Below are positions 37,461 through 44,962 of a DNA stretch of 64,000 nucleotides, in pieces. This DNA is from Polyangiaceae bacterium (lineage in GTDB: Bacteria > Myxococcota_A > Polyangia > Polyangiales > Polyangiaceae), in NCBI GenBank assembly GCA_041389725.1, contig JAWKRG010000003.1:1240001-1304000 (forward strand), written 5' to 3'. Below the pieces are notes generated by a model. That model searched no databases. It was not told the origin of the DNA and saw only the letters and a list, made by a program, of their open reading frames with translations. The stretch's first letter is position 1. The number at the start of each line of letters is the position of its first letter. The translations under genes and the position numbers were made by a program.

Positions 37461-38470
37461 TGCGCGCACCGTTGATTGGATTCGCTGTGCTGCTCGCCAG
37501 CACGGCAGTGCTCGCACAACCTGCCGCGAAGCCACCGGCAGACAAGGCGGCTCCCGCCACACCCGCAGCCGAAAAGCCTGCAGCGGAGAAGCCCGCAGCA
37601 AAGCCCGCGGCACCCGTGGCGCCGACCGCCGCTCCCACTGTCACCGAACCCGCCGGCGCAGCGAATGAAGGTGGGGAAGGCGACGCCGCAGTTGGGGCTG
37701 AGGCCGCGAGTCCCACCCCTGCGACTGCCCCTGCCTCCACGACTCCTCCCGCCGCGACGCCGCAGACTGCGCCTTTCGCGGGCGGGTTCGCCGTGACCTC
37801 CTATCCGAGCGCAACTCCCGAGCCTCAGGCCGACCAAGTCGAGTCGCCACCTCGGAAGAAGTCTGCCTATCCGGGCTGGCAGCTGTTCGCGGGCATGCGC
37901 GGCGCGTTCGTGGGGAACGAAGGCTACGATCCCTTCGCCGAGAAGGACTTCATGGGTCAGGGATCCCTCGCCGTGGGCCGCACGGTCTACACTCAAGGGA
38001 ACCTGAGCGTGGCCGGTATGCTGTTCTATGATGGCAGCGGGCACGAGAGCACCGCGCGAGGCGAGGCCACGCGCATAGCGCTTCATCGATTCACTCTCGG
38101 TCCCGAACTGCGATTCCACCTGCTGCCACAGCTCTACCTCTACGCACGGCCCAGCGCCGGACCGCTGCGGGCCGCAGCGCGCCTGGACGAAGGCGCGACC
38201 GGGACCGAGTTGTACGCGGCGGATTGGCTGATCGCCGTCGATGGGTTCGCGGGCGTCGCGGGCGAGCTATTGGATCTTTCCGGAGCAAAGGGCGAGCTGC
38301 GGATCTGGGCCGCCGCCGAAGGCGGATACGGTTGGACCAGCTCGATGGATCTGCAGTTCACGCCCGACGAGGACGTAGGCGGAGCACCGCAGCGCACAGC
38401 TGCCGTGGATCTCGGTACCTTTGCCGCGCGAGGGCCGGCCTTTCGCGGCATGGTGGGCGTCAGCTTCTGA
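37457..38470 (+). CDS. outer-membrane barrel-like protein, last gene of the operon
   Basis: 337 residues, start ATGATG overlapping the upstream TGA. A cleavable signal peptide (ASTAVLAQ) is followed by about 85 residues of Ala/Pro/Lys-rich sequence (KPAAEKPAAKPAAP), the kind of extended segment that can cross the periplasm or peptidoglycan. The C-terminal ~200 residues are amphipathic strands (GWQLFAGMRGAFVGN, FTLGPELRFHLLPQLYLYA, FRGMVGVSF) ending in Phe, consistent with an outer-membrane beta-barrel. It probably anchors or exports the three coupled lipoproteins (inference). Confidence 0.82.
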   Translation: MMRAPLIGFAVLLASTAVLAQPAAKPPADKAAPATPAAEKPAAEKPAAKPAAPVAPTAAPTVTEPAGAANEGGEGDAAVGAEAASPTPATAPASTTPPAATPQTAPFAGGFAVTSYPSATPEPQADQVESPPRKKSAYPGWQLFAGMRGAFVGNEGYDPFAEKDFMGQGSLAVGRTVYTQGNLSVAGMLFYDGSGHESTARGEATRIALHRFTLGPELRFHLLPQLYLYARPSAGPLRAAARLDEGATGTELYAADWLIAVDGFAGVAGELLDLSGAKGELRIWAAAEGGYGWTSSMDLQFTPDEDVGGAPQRTAAVDLGTFAARGPAFRGMVGVSF

Positions 38471-38600
38471 GTAGTGCGGTCGTTGAAGCACGAGCGCGTC
38501 GGCGTCGCGTGCCGCCCAATGCGAGACGCACGCGCGTCGGCGTTCTGATCGCGCGTGCCACTCACTTGGGAAGTCCGCCCCCACCGGGGACGGGCCCCGC

Positions 38601-40682
38601 CTAGGGCACCTTCCCGCGGTTCGTTTCGTAGGTCCGCTCCCACATCCGCAAGAAGTCTTCTGCCGAGCGGCGCAACGGCTTGGTGTCGACGCCCAGGGAA
38701 TCCAGGTCGAACACCACGGACGAGAGCGTCCCGACGTCGACCATTCCGCGATCGACGTACACCTTCCAACTACTGGGCGCGTTCTTGGGGTTCGGCACAG
38801 CACCTTGATTCGCCGCGGGGTTGTCCTTGTTCCTCGCCGGACACGCATCCGCGCCCCAGCGTGGGCCAATCATCGGCACATAGCCGCCGAAGTCCGTGCC
38901 AAACCCAATCTTGTACCCGCGGTCGGCGTACCACTGATAGAACTGACTGAAAGACTTCACGGAGCCAGGGCAGTCGTTCTTGTGACGCGACTTCGAGTAG
39001 GTTCGCATGGCTTCGGGGCCAGTGCGCAGCCCCACCATGCCGCCAGTGTCACGCACGTAGCCGAGAATCTTGTCCGTAGCAACCAGCTCCATCGTCTGCT
39101 TCTGCGCATCGTCGCTCAGCAGCGTGTCGATGCGAGTGTGCCCGGCGAACAGTGGGTAGTACTTGTTCTGCTTCGCCGCGGCGAAGACGTCGTCGGTCGC
39201 GCGGTAGGACAAGTGGTCGATGTCCACCAGCATATTCAGGCGCATCATTTCGTTCAGCAACGTTCGGCCCGCGGGCTTGAGCCCCACGGGATTGCGTGCC
39301 GACGAGATCTTTCCCTCCACGAGCGCCGGGTTCAACCCGGCTTCGACGACTTTGTAGCGATCGCCTTTGAGGGCGTTCTTGATCTCCTTGAGTTGACTAT
39401 TGGCCAGCAAGAACGGCCAGTGGTGAAAGGCCGCCCCGGCGAAATCCGTGTTGGACTCGTGCGCCAGGTACGTGACACGAACGCCCATTGCGTAGAGTTC
39501 GTGCAGCTGCTTCAGCGCGTTGCCATCCGATTGCGGAAAGATGTTGCTGGTCTCGACACCCAGCACGACCGCGAGCTGACCTCGAGCGATTGCGCGCCGT
39601 GCCTCCCACGGGTCGCGCACGATCGTGTACCAAGCATGCTTCTCGTCGAAGCGCTTGAGTCCCAGGATCTGTCGTTTGATCGCTTCCATGTCCGAGCAGT
39701 GGACACCGCGGTCCTTGATGTTGCCCGTGAGCACACAGACCGCCTGATTGCTGACAGCGTGCGTCACCAGGAGTCGTAGACCGTCCTTGTGAGCCTGCTC
39801 CAGGGAAGCCGCGTCCATCTTCTGATGCACCGTGTCAGACCAGCAGCGGGTAGTGCCGCCTTTGGCCACACTGCAATGGTGCCCGTGACCAGTGTCGTAA
39901 GTGCCACTTGTTGGGGAGTTGTTGCCAACCGATGGATGTTGCTTGATCGCCAGTCCGGTGATGCCCTTCGGCTGTGCATGGCCCGCAGCGCACCTTGGGA
40001 AGCGCTCAGAGGACTGAAAGTCGCCCGCGATGAGTCCACCGCCGAACCCAAGCGGGGACGACTGGTGTGCATGCAAGTCTGCCCAGCCAACGACCGGCTT
40101 GCGCGCAGCTGCCGCCAGGGAGCGATTCGGACTCCACACATTGCCAGCGCCATCGCGAGCGAGTTCGATGGAGTAGCTCATCGTGTTCGTGCCTTTGGCG
40201 CTCACCAGACGCACCGAGAGGCGCTTGTCTTTGAGGCCGCTCAGACGAAACTGCCGTACCTGGCCCAGGTTGCCAGTGCCGTTCTCGAAGTCGAACTGCT
40301 GGAGCACCCGCTTCGTTCCGCTGCCGTCCGTGGAGCAGATCGTGACCTGGGTCTTGGCGCGACCGGCGGTCTTCTTCAGCGTCAGCGTCGCTCGGTCGTC
40401 GTCCATCGGCGTACCTTGGACGAACATCCGCTGGGTGCCGAACTTCACGGTGCCCACTTGGTCCACGACCAAGCGTCGTGGACCAATCTTGCCTGGCCCG
40501 TTGTCGTTGAGGGACTCGTAGAGGGCGTCCAAGCCGTTGATGTCGATCTTCGTGTCGCCGCAGTCCGCTGGGCTTGCCGCTCGTGCAGGCATAGCCAGGG
40601 CAGCCAGCGCCCCTGGAATGGTGACCAGCATGATCGGACGCAAGAACCCGACGTGCCCAATGCTTCGCCCTACGCGTTTCAT
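38601..40682 (-). CDS. M19 (renal-dipeptidase-like) metallohydrolase, secreted
   Basis: 693 residues from the ATG at 40682 (alternative 40703), chosen because MKR plus LVTIPGALAALAMPARA makes a normal signal peptide. About 165 residues of beta-rich N-terminal domain precede the TIM-barrel hydrolase. Metal-ligand motifs resemble peptidase M19: GWADLHAHQ, VVLGVETSN, DIDHLSYRA, PLFAGHTRID and FGTDFGG. M19 enzymes cleave dipeptides, often with D-residues, using two zinc ions. Length is well above the usual 350-400 residues, owing to the N-terminal domain and inserts around the first ligand site. Substrate is unproven. It is divergent from the beta-helix lipoprotein. Confidence 0.85.
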   Translation of the reverse strand: MKRVGRSIGHVGFLRPIMLVTIPGALAALAMPARAASPADCGDTKIDINGLDALYESLNDNGPGKIGPRRLVVDQVGTVKFGTQRMFVQGTPMDDDRATLTLKKTAGRAKTQVTICSTDGSGTKRVLQQFDFENGTGNLGQVRQFRLSGLKDKRLSVRLVSAKGTNTMSYSIELARDGAGNVWSPNRSLAAAARKPVVGWADLHAHQSSPLGFGGGLIAGDFQSSERFPRCAAGHAQPKGITGLAIKQHPSVGNNSPTSGTYDTGHGHHCSVAKGGTTRCWSDTVHQKMDAASLEQAHKDGLRLLVTHAVSNQAVCVLTGNIKDRGVHCSDMEAIKRQILGLKRFDEKHAWYTIVRDPWEARRAIARGQLAVVLGVETSNIFPQSDGNALKQLHELYAMGVRVTYLAHESNTDFAGAAFHHWPFLLANSQLKEIKNALKGDRYKVVEAGLNPALVEGKISSARNPVGLKPAGRTLLNEMMRLNMLVDIDHLSYRATDDVFAAAKQNKYYPLFAGHTRIDTLLSDDAQKQTMELVATDKILGYVRDTGGMVGLRTGPEAMRTYSKSRHKNDCPGSVKSFSQFYQWYADRGYKIGFGTDFGGYVPMIGPRWGADACPARNKDNPAANQGAVPNPKNAPSSWKVYVDRGMVDVGTLSSVVFDLDSLGVDTKPLRRSAEDFLRMWERTYETNRGKVP

Positions 40683-40846
40683 GACCCACGTGTTAGCGAG
40701 CATGCCGAGGTTCAGCCTCTTATTAATGCCGCAGACATCGCGACACGGCGGCGCACCGCGGTTGCTTCGATCTTATTTCGCGGCGAGCTCCCGCCCACAC
40801 TGCGGCCCGATCCCCGTGGTGATACCCTCTCCGTGAGGATGCGCAG

Positions 40847-42346
40847 ATGAGACTCCTTCTGATCGCAGTGGCTTGGTTCGTACTGGCTTGCGGAACCGAG
40901 GACGACTCGTCCTCAGGCGGAGGCGCAGGAACCGCAAGTGGTGGAACTGCGGGTAGCGCCGGGGTGAGCGGAAGCGGCGGCACGGCCGGAAGCGGCGCAG
41001 CGGCAGGCGCGGCGGGCACTGGAGGCAGTGGAGCTTCCGGCCCCGTCGACCCTCCGGTGGTCTGCACGGACCAGTGTCTATACGTGCGGCCCGGCGCCAC
41101 TGGCAGCGGGAGCGGGAGCGATTGGGACGACGCTTTCCCGACCCTCCCCGACTCGTTGGTGCGGGGCAAGGTGTATCTGTTGGCGGACGGCGACTACGGA
41201 AGCGCCTCCTTCGACGATGCTACCAGCGGCAGTCAGACCATCGCGCTGCGCAAAGCCACCGCCGCGAGCCACGGCACGAACACAGGGTGGGATCCGAACT
41301 ACGGGGACGGTGTCGCGCTGTTTTCGAGCGTCACCTTCAGCGAGTCCGGGTACGAGCTGAACGGCTCAGAAGGTGGCGGTTTTGGAGCGTGGACGTCGGG
41401 CCATGGCATCGAAATCACGCGCACGGGAACCCAATGCGGAGACAACGGCGCGCTGATTGGCCTCGGCGCTGGCGTCTCGGACATCATCGTGAAACACGTC
41501 CACGCTCACGCCGGCAACAACGACTACCCGATGAACGGAGTGAAGGGCACTGCGGGCGCAAGCAAGCTCACCTTCGCCTACAACTCGATCCACACCATTT
41601 TCGGGCCAACCTTTCACATCGGTGACTGGCAGGACGTGGTGATCGAGCACAACCACTTGGCTGACGTGCGCAGCACCGGAGGCGGAGATCCGTTTTGTCC
41701 CGACTGGCACGCCGAGGGCATCTCTTCGATCGGCGCCAACCAGAACCTCACGATTCGCTACAACCTTTGGGACCAGATCCAAGGGACCGCCGTGTTCGCC
41801 GGCGTGAACTCGGGCTCGTCCAAGGCTTGGAAGATCTACGGCAACGTGTTCTCCCGCAGCACGACCACGCTCTACTACTACAACGATCCGGGTACCAGCA
41901 ATCTGCAGTCGATGGATGACTTGGAGTTCCACAACAACGTCATCACGCAGATGCCTGGGTCATCGGTCGGCGTACTCAGCATCGCCAAGGGCACCAACAA
42001 CGTGGCCTACGACAACATCTGGTTCGACAATGTGGCCAACACTTTCAGCTTTTCGTCGAACATCACTCACGACTTCAACTACTTCGCCGACAACCGCCGC
42101 GTCGAGGGCTGCTCTCCGGTTTGCGACAAGAACGACGAAGCAGCTGCGGGAGAGGGCAACGCTCAGATCGGAAGCGGCAGCCCCTTCGTCAACGCTGGCG
42201 CGGCTCCCGAAGATGCGAATTTCCACCTTCAAGCCGGGACGAATCCGGGCAAATCCCTGCCGGCCCCCTTCGATCTGGATCCGAGCGGCGCGAAGCGCGG
42301 AGCGGATGGGTCCTGGGACCGGGGCGTGTTCGAATGGACGCCGTGA
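40847..42346 (+). CDS. right-handed beta-helix lipoprotein
   Basis: 499 residues. The signal peptide ends FVLAC (Cys15, followed by Gly). A Gly/Ser/Ala linker runs to about residue 65. The remainder has the short repeated turns of a parallel beta-helix (SDIIVKHVHAHAGNN, DVVIEHNHLADVR, NLTIRYNLWDQIQG, DLEFHNNVITQMPG), as in pectate-lyase-like and surface polysaccharide-binding proteins. No catalytic triad is recognisable. The stretch 41846-42019 has a 98%-identical degraded copy at 43423-43593, so this gene was part of a recent duplication. Confidence 0.88.
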   Translation: MRLLLIAVAWFVLACGTEDDSSSGGGAGTASGGTAGSAGVSGSGGTAGSGAAAGAAGTGGSGASGPVDPPVVCTDQCLYVRPGATGSGSGSDWDDAFPTLPDSLVRGKVYLLADGDYGSASFDDATSGSQTIALRKATAASHGTNTGWDPNYGDGVALFSSVTFSESGYELNGSEGGGFGAWTSGHGIEITRTGTQCGDNGALIGLGAGVSDIIVKHVHAHAGNNDYPMNGVKGTAGASKLTFAYNSIHTIFGPTFHIGDWQDVVIEHNHLADVRSTGGGDPFCPDWHAEGISSIGANQNLTIRYNLWDQIQGTAVFAGVNSGSSKAWKIYGNVFSRSTTTLYYYNDPGTSNLQSMDDLEFHNNVITQMPGSSVGVLSIAKGTNNVAYDNIWFDNVANTFSFSSNITHDFNYFADNRRVEGCSPVCDKNDEAAAGEGNAQIGSGSPFVNAGAAPEDANFHLQAGTNPGKSLPAPFDLDPSGAKRGADGSWDRGVFEWTP

Positions 42347-42401
42347 GCCCGGATCGATCTGATCCGTTTCGGTTTCCGCCGGGCTCTCGCCAACCGGAGG
42401 C

Positions 42402-42438
42402 GATCAAGTTGATCCACGCCGGTGGGATCAGGTTGATC
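42402..42438. promoter_or_regulatory. paired 13-bp palindromes, copy A
   Basis: GATCAAGTTGATC (42402-42414, perfect palindrome) and GATCAGGTTGATC (42426-42438) start 24 bp apart. A third, weaker site GATCGATCTGATC lies at 42352-42364. They are placed as enhancer sites for the promoter 31 bp downstream. Confidence 0.6.
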
Positions 42439-42469
42439 CGCTCGGGGCAATTCTTCGCGTATTCTGGCG

Positions 42470-42485
42470 AGGCATGCCCATTGCA
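42470..42485 (+). promoter_or_regulatory. sigma-54-like promoter, copy A
   Basis: AGGCATGCCCATTGCA has GGCA and TTGCA with exact spacing to the -24/-12 consensus. It drives only a truncated gene start at 42512. Confidence 0.55.
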
Positions 42486-42511
42486 CCTGCGGGTACTCTA
42501 CGGAGGACAGC

Positions 42512-42539
42512 GTGAGGACAGCCTTGATTCTGGTTGCGT
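42512..42539 (+). pseudogene. truncated 5' end of a lipoprotein gene
   Basis: The first ~9 codons (VRTALILVA) match the start of the intact lipoprotein gene at 43741 (VKRALVLVA), with the same GGAGG ribosome-binding site. Similarity stops abruptly at about 42540. Confidence 0.65.
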
Positions 42540-42617
42540 CCGCGCAGCCAGCAGCGCAGCGGAACGACGCTTCACATCTACACGCGCCGCTGCGAGAGCG
42601 CCGCGGAGTGCACCCGC

Positions 42618-43256
42618 TCAGCGCTTGACGTACCGCTTGCCGTCGAACTCGAAGCGCTCGAGATGGCCCTGGAGCGGGTAGCTCAACGCGATCAGATCGC
42701 GTCGCCCGTGGTGGGTCGTGGTCTGGACGTCGATTCGATATCCGGGAATCGCGCCCAGAAAGAGCTCGCAATTCGGCTTCTGCTCGAACATCAGCCACTC
42801 CCAGTAGTCCACGGTCGTGTAGAGCACGACGCGGTCGGGCTTGCCGTCGGTGTTGAGATCCCGCGGACCGTGAAACCCGAATCCGTCGGTTTCGGCTTCC
42901 GGTGGACCCGCGTCCGGCAGGTCGGAGAGCTTGGGGGTCCTCGGATTCAATTCGAGATCGATCTCGTAGGTAGACAGCACCGCATTCAGCTCGTTGGGGT
43001 TGCAGACGCGTCGCCGAGGCCGGGTCTCGGCATTCGGCTCAGCCGCAGCAGGTGGACGCACGGGATTCGATACCGGCTCGGGCTCGGGATTCGCTTCGGG
43101 TTCGAGCTCCGGGGCAGGCGTGGGAGCGGGGACGGACGCCGGTGCTGGTGTCGGTTGGATCGGCGGTGCGGTCGGGTCGGCCGGCTGCGACCGGCCGGCC
43201 GCGGGATACTGCGCTGCGCAGGCGGAGAGCAGCGGTGCGAGCACGACCCAGCGCAT
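42618..43256 (-). CDS. Pro-rich lipoprotein with FG-GAP-like calcium motif
   Basis: 212 residues from the ATG at 43256; the longer open frame starts inside the duplicated pseudogene fragment and is not real. The signal peptide ends LLSAC (Cys13, then Ala-Ala). A Pro/Glu/Ala-rich linker (PAPTPAPELEPEANPEPEP) replaces the usual Gly/Ser one. The C-terminal domain has one Asp-rich turn, DLNTDGKPDRVV, like a calcium-binding FG-GAP/VCBS loop. The gene lies in the 843 bp separating two copies of a duplicated segment and points the other way from its neighbours, suggesting insertion at the duplication junction. Function unknown. Confidence 0.75.
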   Translation of the reverse strand: MRWVVLAPLLSACAAQYPAAGRSQPADPTAPPIQPTPAPASVPAPTPAPELEPEANPEPEPVSNPVRPPAAAEPNAETRPRRRVCNPNELNAVLSTYEIDLELNPRTPKLSDLPDAGPPEAETDGFGFHGPRDLNTDGKPDRVVLYTTVDYWEWLMFEQKPNCELFLGAIPGYRIDVQTTTHHGRRDLIALSYPLQGHLERFEFDGKRYVKR

Positions 43257-43382
43257 GCGGATGGAACGACTGGACCGCGATCTGCCTTCCCACTTCCCCT
43301 CGTTTCGTGCCGTCCGCCGCCTTCCCTGCAGGACCCCGCCGAGGGGGGCCGCCGGAGCAACGGACTGAGCGACGCCGTCGTA

Positions 43383-43593
43383 TTTCGGGCCCACCTTTCA
43401 CATCGGTGACTGGCACGAAGCGGTGTTCTCCCGCAGCACGACCACGCCCTACTACTACGATCCGGGTACCAGCAATCTGCAATCGATGGATGACTTGGAG
43501 TTCCACAACAACGTCATCACGCAGATGCCTGGGTCATCGGTCGGCGTACTCAGCATCGCCAAGGGCACCAATAACGTGGCCTACGACAACATC
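43383..43593 (+). pseudogene. internally deleted fragment of the beta-helix gene
   Basis: Positions 43383-43415 match 41599-41631 (one mismatch). After a 7-bp filler, 43423-43593 match 41846-42019 (three substitutions, one 3-bp gap). Two deletions remove about 214 bp and then the whole gene end; the second junction lies on a shared ATC. The fragment has no signal peptide or native stop. Confidence 0.85.
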
Positions 43594-43630
43594 CGTTTCG
43601 GTTTCCGCCGGGCTCTCGCCAACCGGAGGC

Positions 43631-43667
43631 GATCAAGTTGATCCACGCCGGTGGGATCAGGTTGATC
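43631..43667. promoter_or_regulatory. paired 13-bp palindromes, copy B
   Basis: Same two sites as at 42402-42438 (43631-43643 and 43655-43667, 24 bp apart). The third upstream site is lost at the deletion junction. Confidence 0.6.
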
Positions 43668-43698
43668 CGCTCGGGGCAATTCTTCGCGTATTCTGGCG

Positions 43699-43714
43699 AG
43701 GCATGCCCATTGCA
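43699..43714 (+). promoter_or_regulatory. sigma-54-like promoter, copy B
   Basis: AGGCATGCCCATTGCA, 26 bp before the GTG start. The predicted start of transcription, near 43725, leaves a leader carrying GGAGG. Confidence 0.58.
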
Positions 43715-43740
43715 CCTGCGGGTACTCTACGGAGGACAGC

Positions 43741-44937
43741 GTGAAGAGAGCCTTGGTTCTGGTTGCGTGCATTTCGATTGTGGGCTGCGGCAGCGGCGAC
43801 GACTCACCGAGTTCGAGTACGGGCGGCGGAGCCGGTAGCAGCGGCGCGTCGAGCGGAGGAAGCTCCAGTGGTGGCGCGTCGAGCGGAGGAAGCTCCAGTG
43901 GTGGCGCGTCGACGGGTGGAACAGCTGGCGGCGCGGGCTCCAGTGGGAGCGGCGGCAGTGCTGGCTCTGGCGGGTCCAGCGGTGCCTCCAGCGGCGGCAC
44001 GTCAAGTGGCGGCACGTCGAGTGGCGGAACATCCAGTGGCGGCGCGTCGAGCGGCGGATCCTCCAGTGGCGGCAGCTCCAGCGGCGGATCCTCCAGCGGC
44101 GGATCCTCCAGTGGTGGATCCTCGGGCGGCAACCTGAACCCCGACAACGTGACACCGGCAACGAACGTGATGGTCACTCGGGACTACGAAACGCAGAACG
44201 CTTCTGAAGTGTTGAGCGACCCGAACATCGCTACAGGGCAGTGGAGCAACTCCTCGGGCTACGGCAGCGGCGGTTGGCTCTTCCACCCAGCTCCGATCGC
44301 GGGCACCGCTGAGAACGAGGACAGCGCGGGCTGGCTGATGCCCTGGGGAGCGCCGACGTTCCCAGTGGACGGGTACCATCTCGTCACCGTCAGCTTCATG
44401 CTGAAGATCTCCGCCGCGCTCTTGAACGAAATCAATATCGGCGGCCCCTTCTGGGCGCATGTCAACAAGGCGTTCGACTTCAAGTACTGGGATGCCGCGG
44501 GCACGGGCGAAGGCGGGCGCAACGGCATCCATTTCGGCGAGTCGCCGCCCCGCTTTTGGTTCTCGAGTGGAGGTGGAGGTCAGTTTCAGGCGATTGGCCC
44601 CGACTGGCGCACTCTGGCGGACCAATGGGTGTGGGTTTGCTTCGTGGTCGACATGCGCGCGGCCCAAGCCTCGCAGCGCACGCTGGCCGCCTACTACAAG
44701 ACCACCGGCGGAAACGTGCAACTCATGGGCAAGGTCGCAGAGAACAATCCAACGCTGGCCCTCCAGGCCTACGCGGGACGCGGCTTCCTGGGCTTCTTTT
44801 CACCGCTGTTCGGCTACTGGGACGACATGCACGGAGGCAGCACGCTCTCTGGCAATCTGTCCGCGATGACGATTCAGCTCGACCGAGTGCGCATCGCGAA
44901 CGGGTGGCCAACCGGAGCGAACGGACCGCCCAACTGA
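43741..44937 (+). CDS. lipoprotein with jelly-roll-like domain
   Basis: 398 residues from the GTG at 43741, which has GGAGG 5 nt upstream. The signal peptide ends SIVGC (Cys16, followed by Gly). Residues about 22-130 are a GGASSGGSSSGG-type linker. The C-terminal domain (about 140-398) is rich in aromatic strands (GGWLFHPAPIAG, GYHLVTVSFMLKIS, PPRFWFSSGGG, DQWVWVCFVVDM), suggesting a concanavalin/polysaccharide-lyase-like jelly roll. No catalytic motif is recognised. The promoter region was duplicated together with part of the beta-helix gene upstream. Confidence 0.85.
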   Translation: MKRALVLVACISIVGCGSGDDSPSSSTGGGAGSSGASSGGSSSGGASSGGSSSGGASTGGTAGGAGSSGSGGSAGSGGSSGASSGGTSSGGTSSGGTSSGGASSGGSSSGGSSSGGSSSGGSSSGGSSGGNLNPDNVTPATNVMVTRDYETQNASEVLSDPNIATGQWSNSSGYGSGGWLFHPAPIAGTAENEDSAGWLMPWGAPTFPVDGYHLVTVSFMLKISAALLNEINIGGPFWAHVNKAFDFKYWDAAGTGEGGRNGIHFGESPPRFWFSSGGGGQFQAIGPDWRTLADQWVWVCFVVDMRAAQASQRTLAAYYKTTGGNVQLMGKVAENNPTLALQAYAGRGFLGFFSPLFGYWDDMHGGSTLSGNLSAMTIQLDRVRIANGWPTGANGPPN

Positions 44938-44962
44938 TTCCCGGCATCACCTCGGGGCGAAG

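Larger units (their letters stand above)
42362..42539 (+). repeat. duplicated leader segment, copy A
   Basis: This 178-bp stretch matches 43591-43768 without gaps (offset 1229). The match is nearly perfect to 42515, then weaker into the first codons. It contains the paired palindromes, the sigma-54-like promoter and a ribosome-binding site. Confidence 0.85.
43591..43768 (+). repeat. duplicated leader segment, copy B
   Basis: Copy of 42362-42539, here joined to an intact lipoprotein gene. The pseudogene fragment and this leader fill the 484-bp gap after the inverted lipoprotein gene. Confidence 0.85.

Noticed and set aside
42618..43394. Longer 258-residue version of the inverted lipoprotein
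   Set aside because: Its first 46 residues begin within the duplicated fragment and lack a signal peptide; the ATG at 43256 starts a normal one.
43411..43428. TGGCACGAAGCGGTGTTC as a sigma-54 promoter
   Set aside because: The -12 half (TTGC) is absent at the required spacing, and the site lies on the filler of the deletion junction.
43423..43641. 72-residue frame starting MFSRSTTTPYY
   Set aside because: It is the degraded beta-helix fragment running into the duplicated leader. It has no signal peptide and an artificial C-terminus.
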